DNA of 5,355 bases from contig DAOVOC010000067.1 in NCBI GenBank assembly GCA_030629865.1, positions 1-5,355 of the forward strand, in the 5' to 3' direction. This document shows, one piece after another, positions 5,234-5,355 of the stretch. Position 1 is the stretch's first letter, and each line of letters starts with the position of its first letter. The position numbers and the translations under genes are program-made. The notes under the pieces are model-generated. The model was given only the letters and a program-made list of their open reading frames with translations, did not search any database and was not told the DNA's origin. The DNA is from a bacterium (GTDB lineage: Bacteria > Babelota > Babeliae > Babelales > GCA-2401785).

Positions 5234-5355
5234 GTTGAAAATATATCTCTTAACATTGTGATCCATACTGAACCAGAAATTTATGTGCGCCTTGTGGTTT
5301 TGCCCGGCGCATTTTTTTACCGATACAAACGAGGGTAACATGAGTTTTAATTTAC

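Noticed and set aside
5286..5318. Plus-strand terminator: 6-bp stem TGCGCC/GGCGCA followed by seven T
   Set aside because: The loop is 14 bases, the stem short, and no plus-strand gene precedes it, so I do not list it as a feature.
5234..5341. 36-residue upstream extension of the amidase frame
   Set aside because: It would bury the signal-like MQTKIKK segment, has no ribosome site, and does not resemble an amidase N-terminus; kept only as an alternative start.

Overview
The window suggests a Gram-negative, probably host-associated bacterium with moderate to low GC content. It is dense in short palindromic repeats of the 'GTCATCCCGGA..TCCGGGATC' type, whose translations read PGLDPGSS or IPDQVRDD. 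Such repeats, and their habit of entering coding genes in frame, are known from Rickettsiales and other reduced genomes. A Dependentiae-like or Rickettsiales-like origin fits, but I cannot fix the taxon from sequence alone. All genes I accept lie on the minus strand, so the region is read from right to left.

In transcription order: an Amidase_3-like cell-wall amidase with an N-terminal signal or anchor (4508-5233), a small stand-alone GIY-YIG nuclease (4040-4354), an NfeD-family membrane protein (3350-3826), an SPFH/paraslipin membrane protein (1974-2966), and a UvrC excinuclease subunit (106-1974). NfeD and paraslipin are a classic functional pair. Paraslipin and uvrC share one base (TAGTG), which suggests translational coupling. 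UvrC lacks its C-terminal helix-hairpin-helix region and carries an in-frame repeat insertion.

The most interesting layer is a repeat family present at three places, each time as two inverted hairpin arms with the GGATC end facing inward and the GGGATGAC end facing outward. Inside uvrC (833-1020) the interior is about 60 bp. Between nfeD and paraslipin (3071-3252) the interior is about 106 bp and empty. Around the GIY-YIG gene (4039-4429) the arms are nearly identical over 32-33 bp and the interior is the nuclease gene. On the outward side of the arms lie tandem 21-bp units that begin GGGATGACAA. There are four in uvrC, six plus a decayed one left of the GIY-YIG gene, and two on its right.

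The GIY-YIG cassette is itself bounded by a 30-bp direct repeat with 2 mismatches (3810-3839 and 4541-4570). It duplicates the nfeD ribosome-binding site and start codon, as if the cassette entered at the old amidase-nfeD junction. I infer a small mobile element: a GIY-YIG nuclease with terminal hairpins as the possible autonomous form, and the two empty inverted pairs as non-autonomous relatives. Mobility and the nuclease-repeat link are inferred, not shown.
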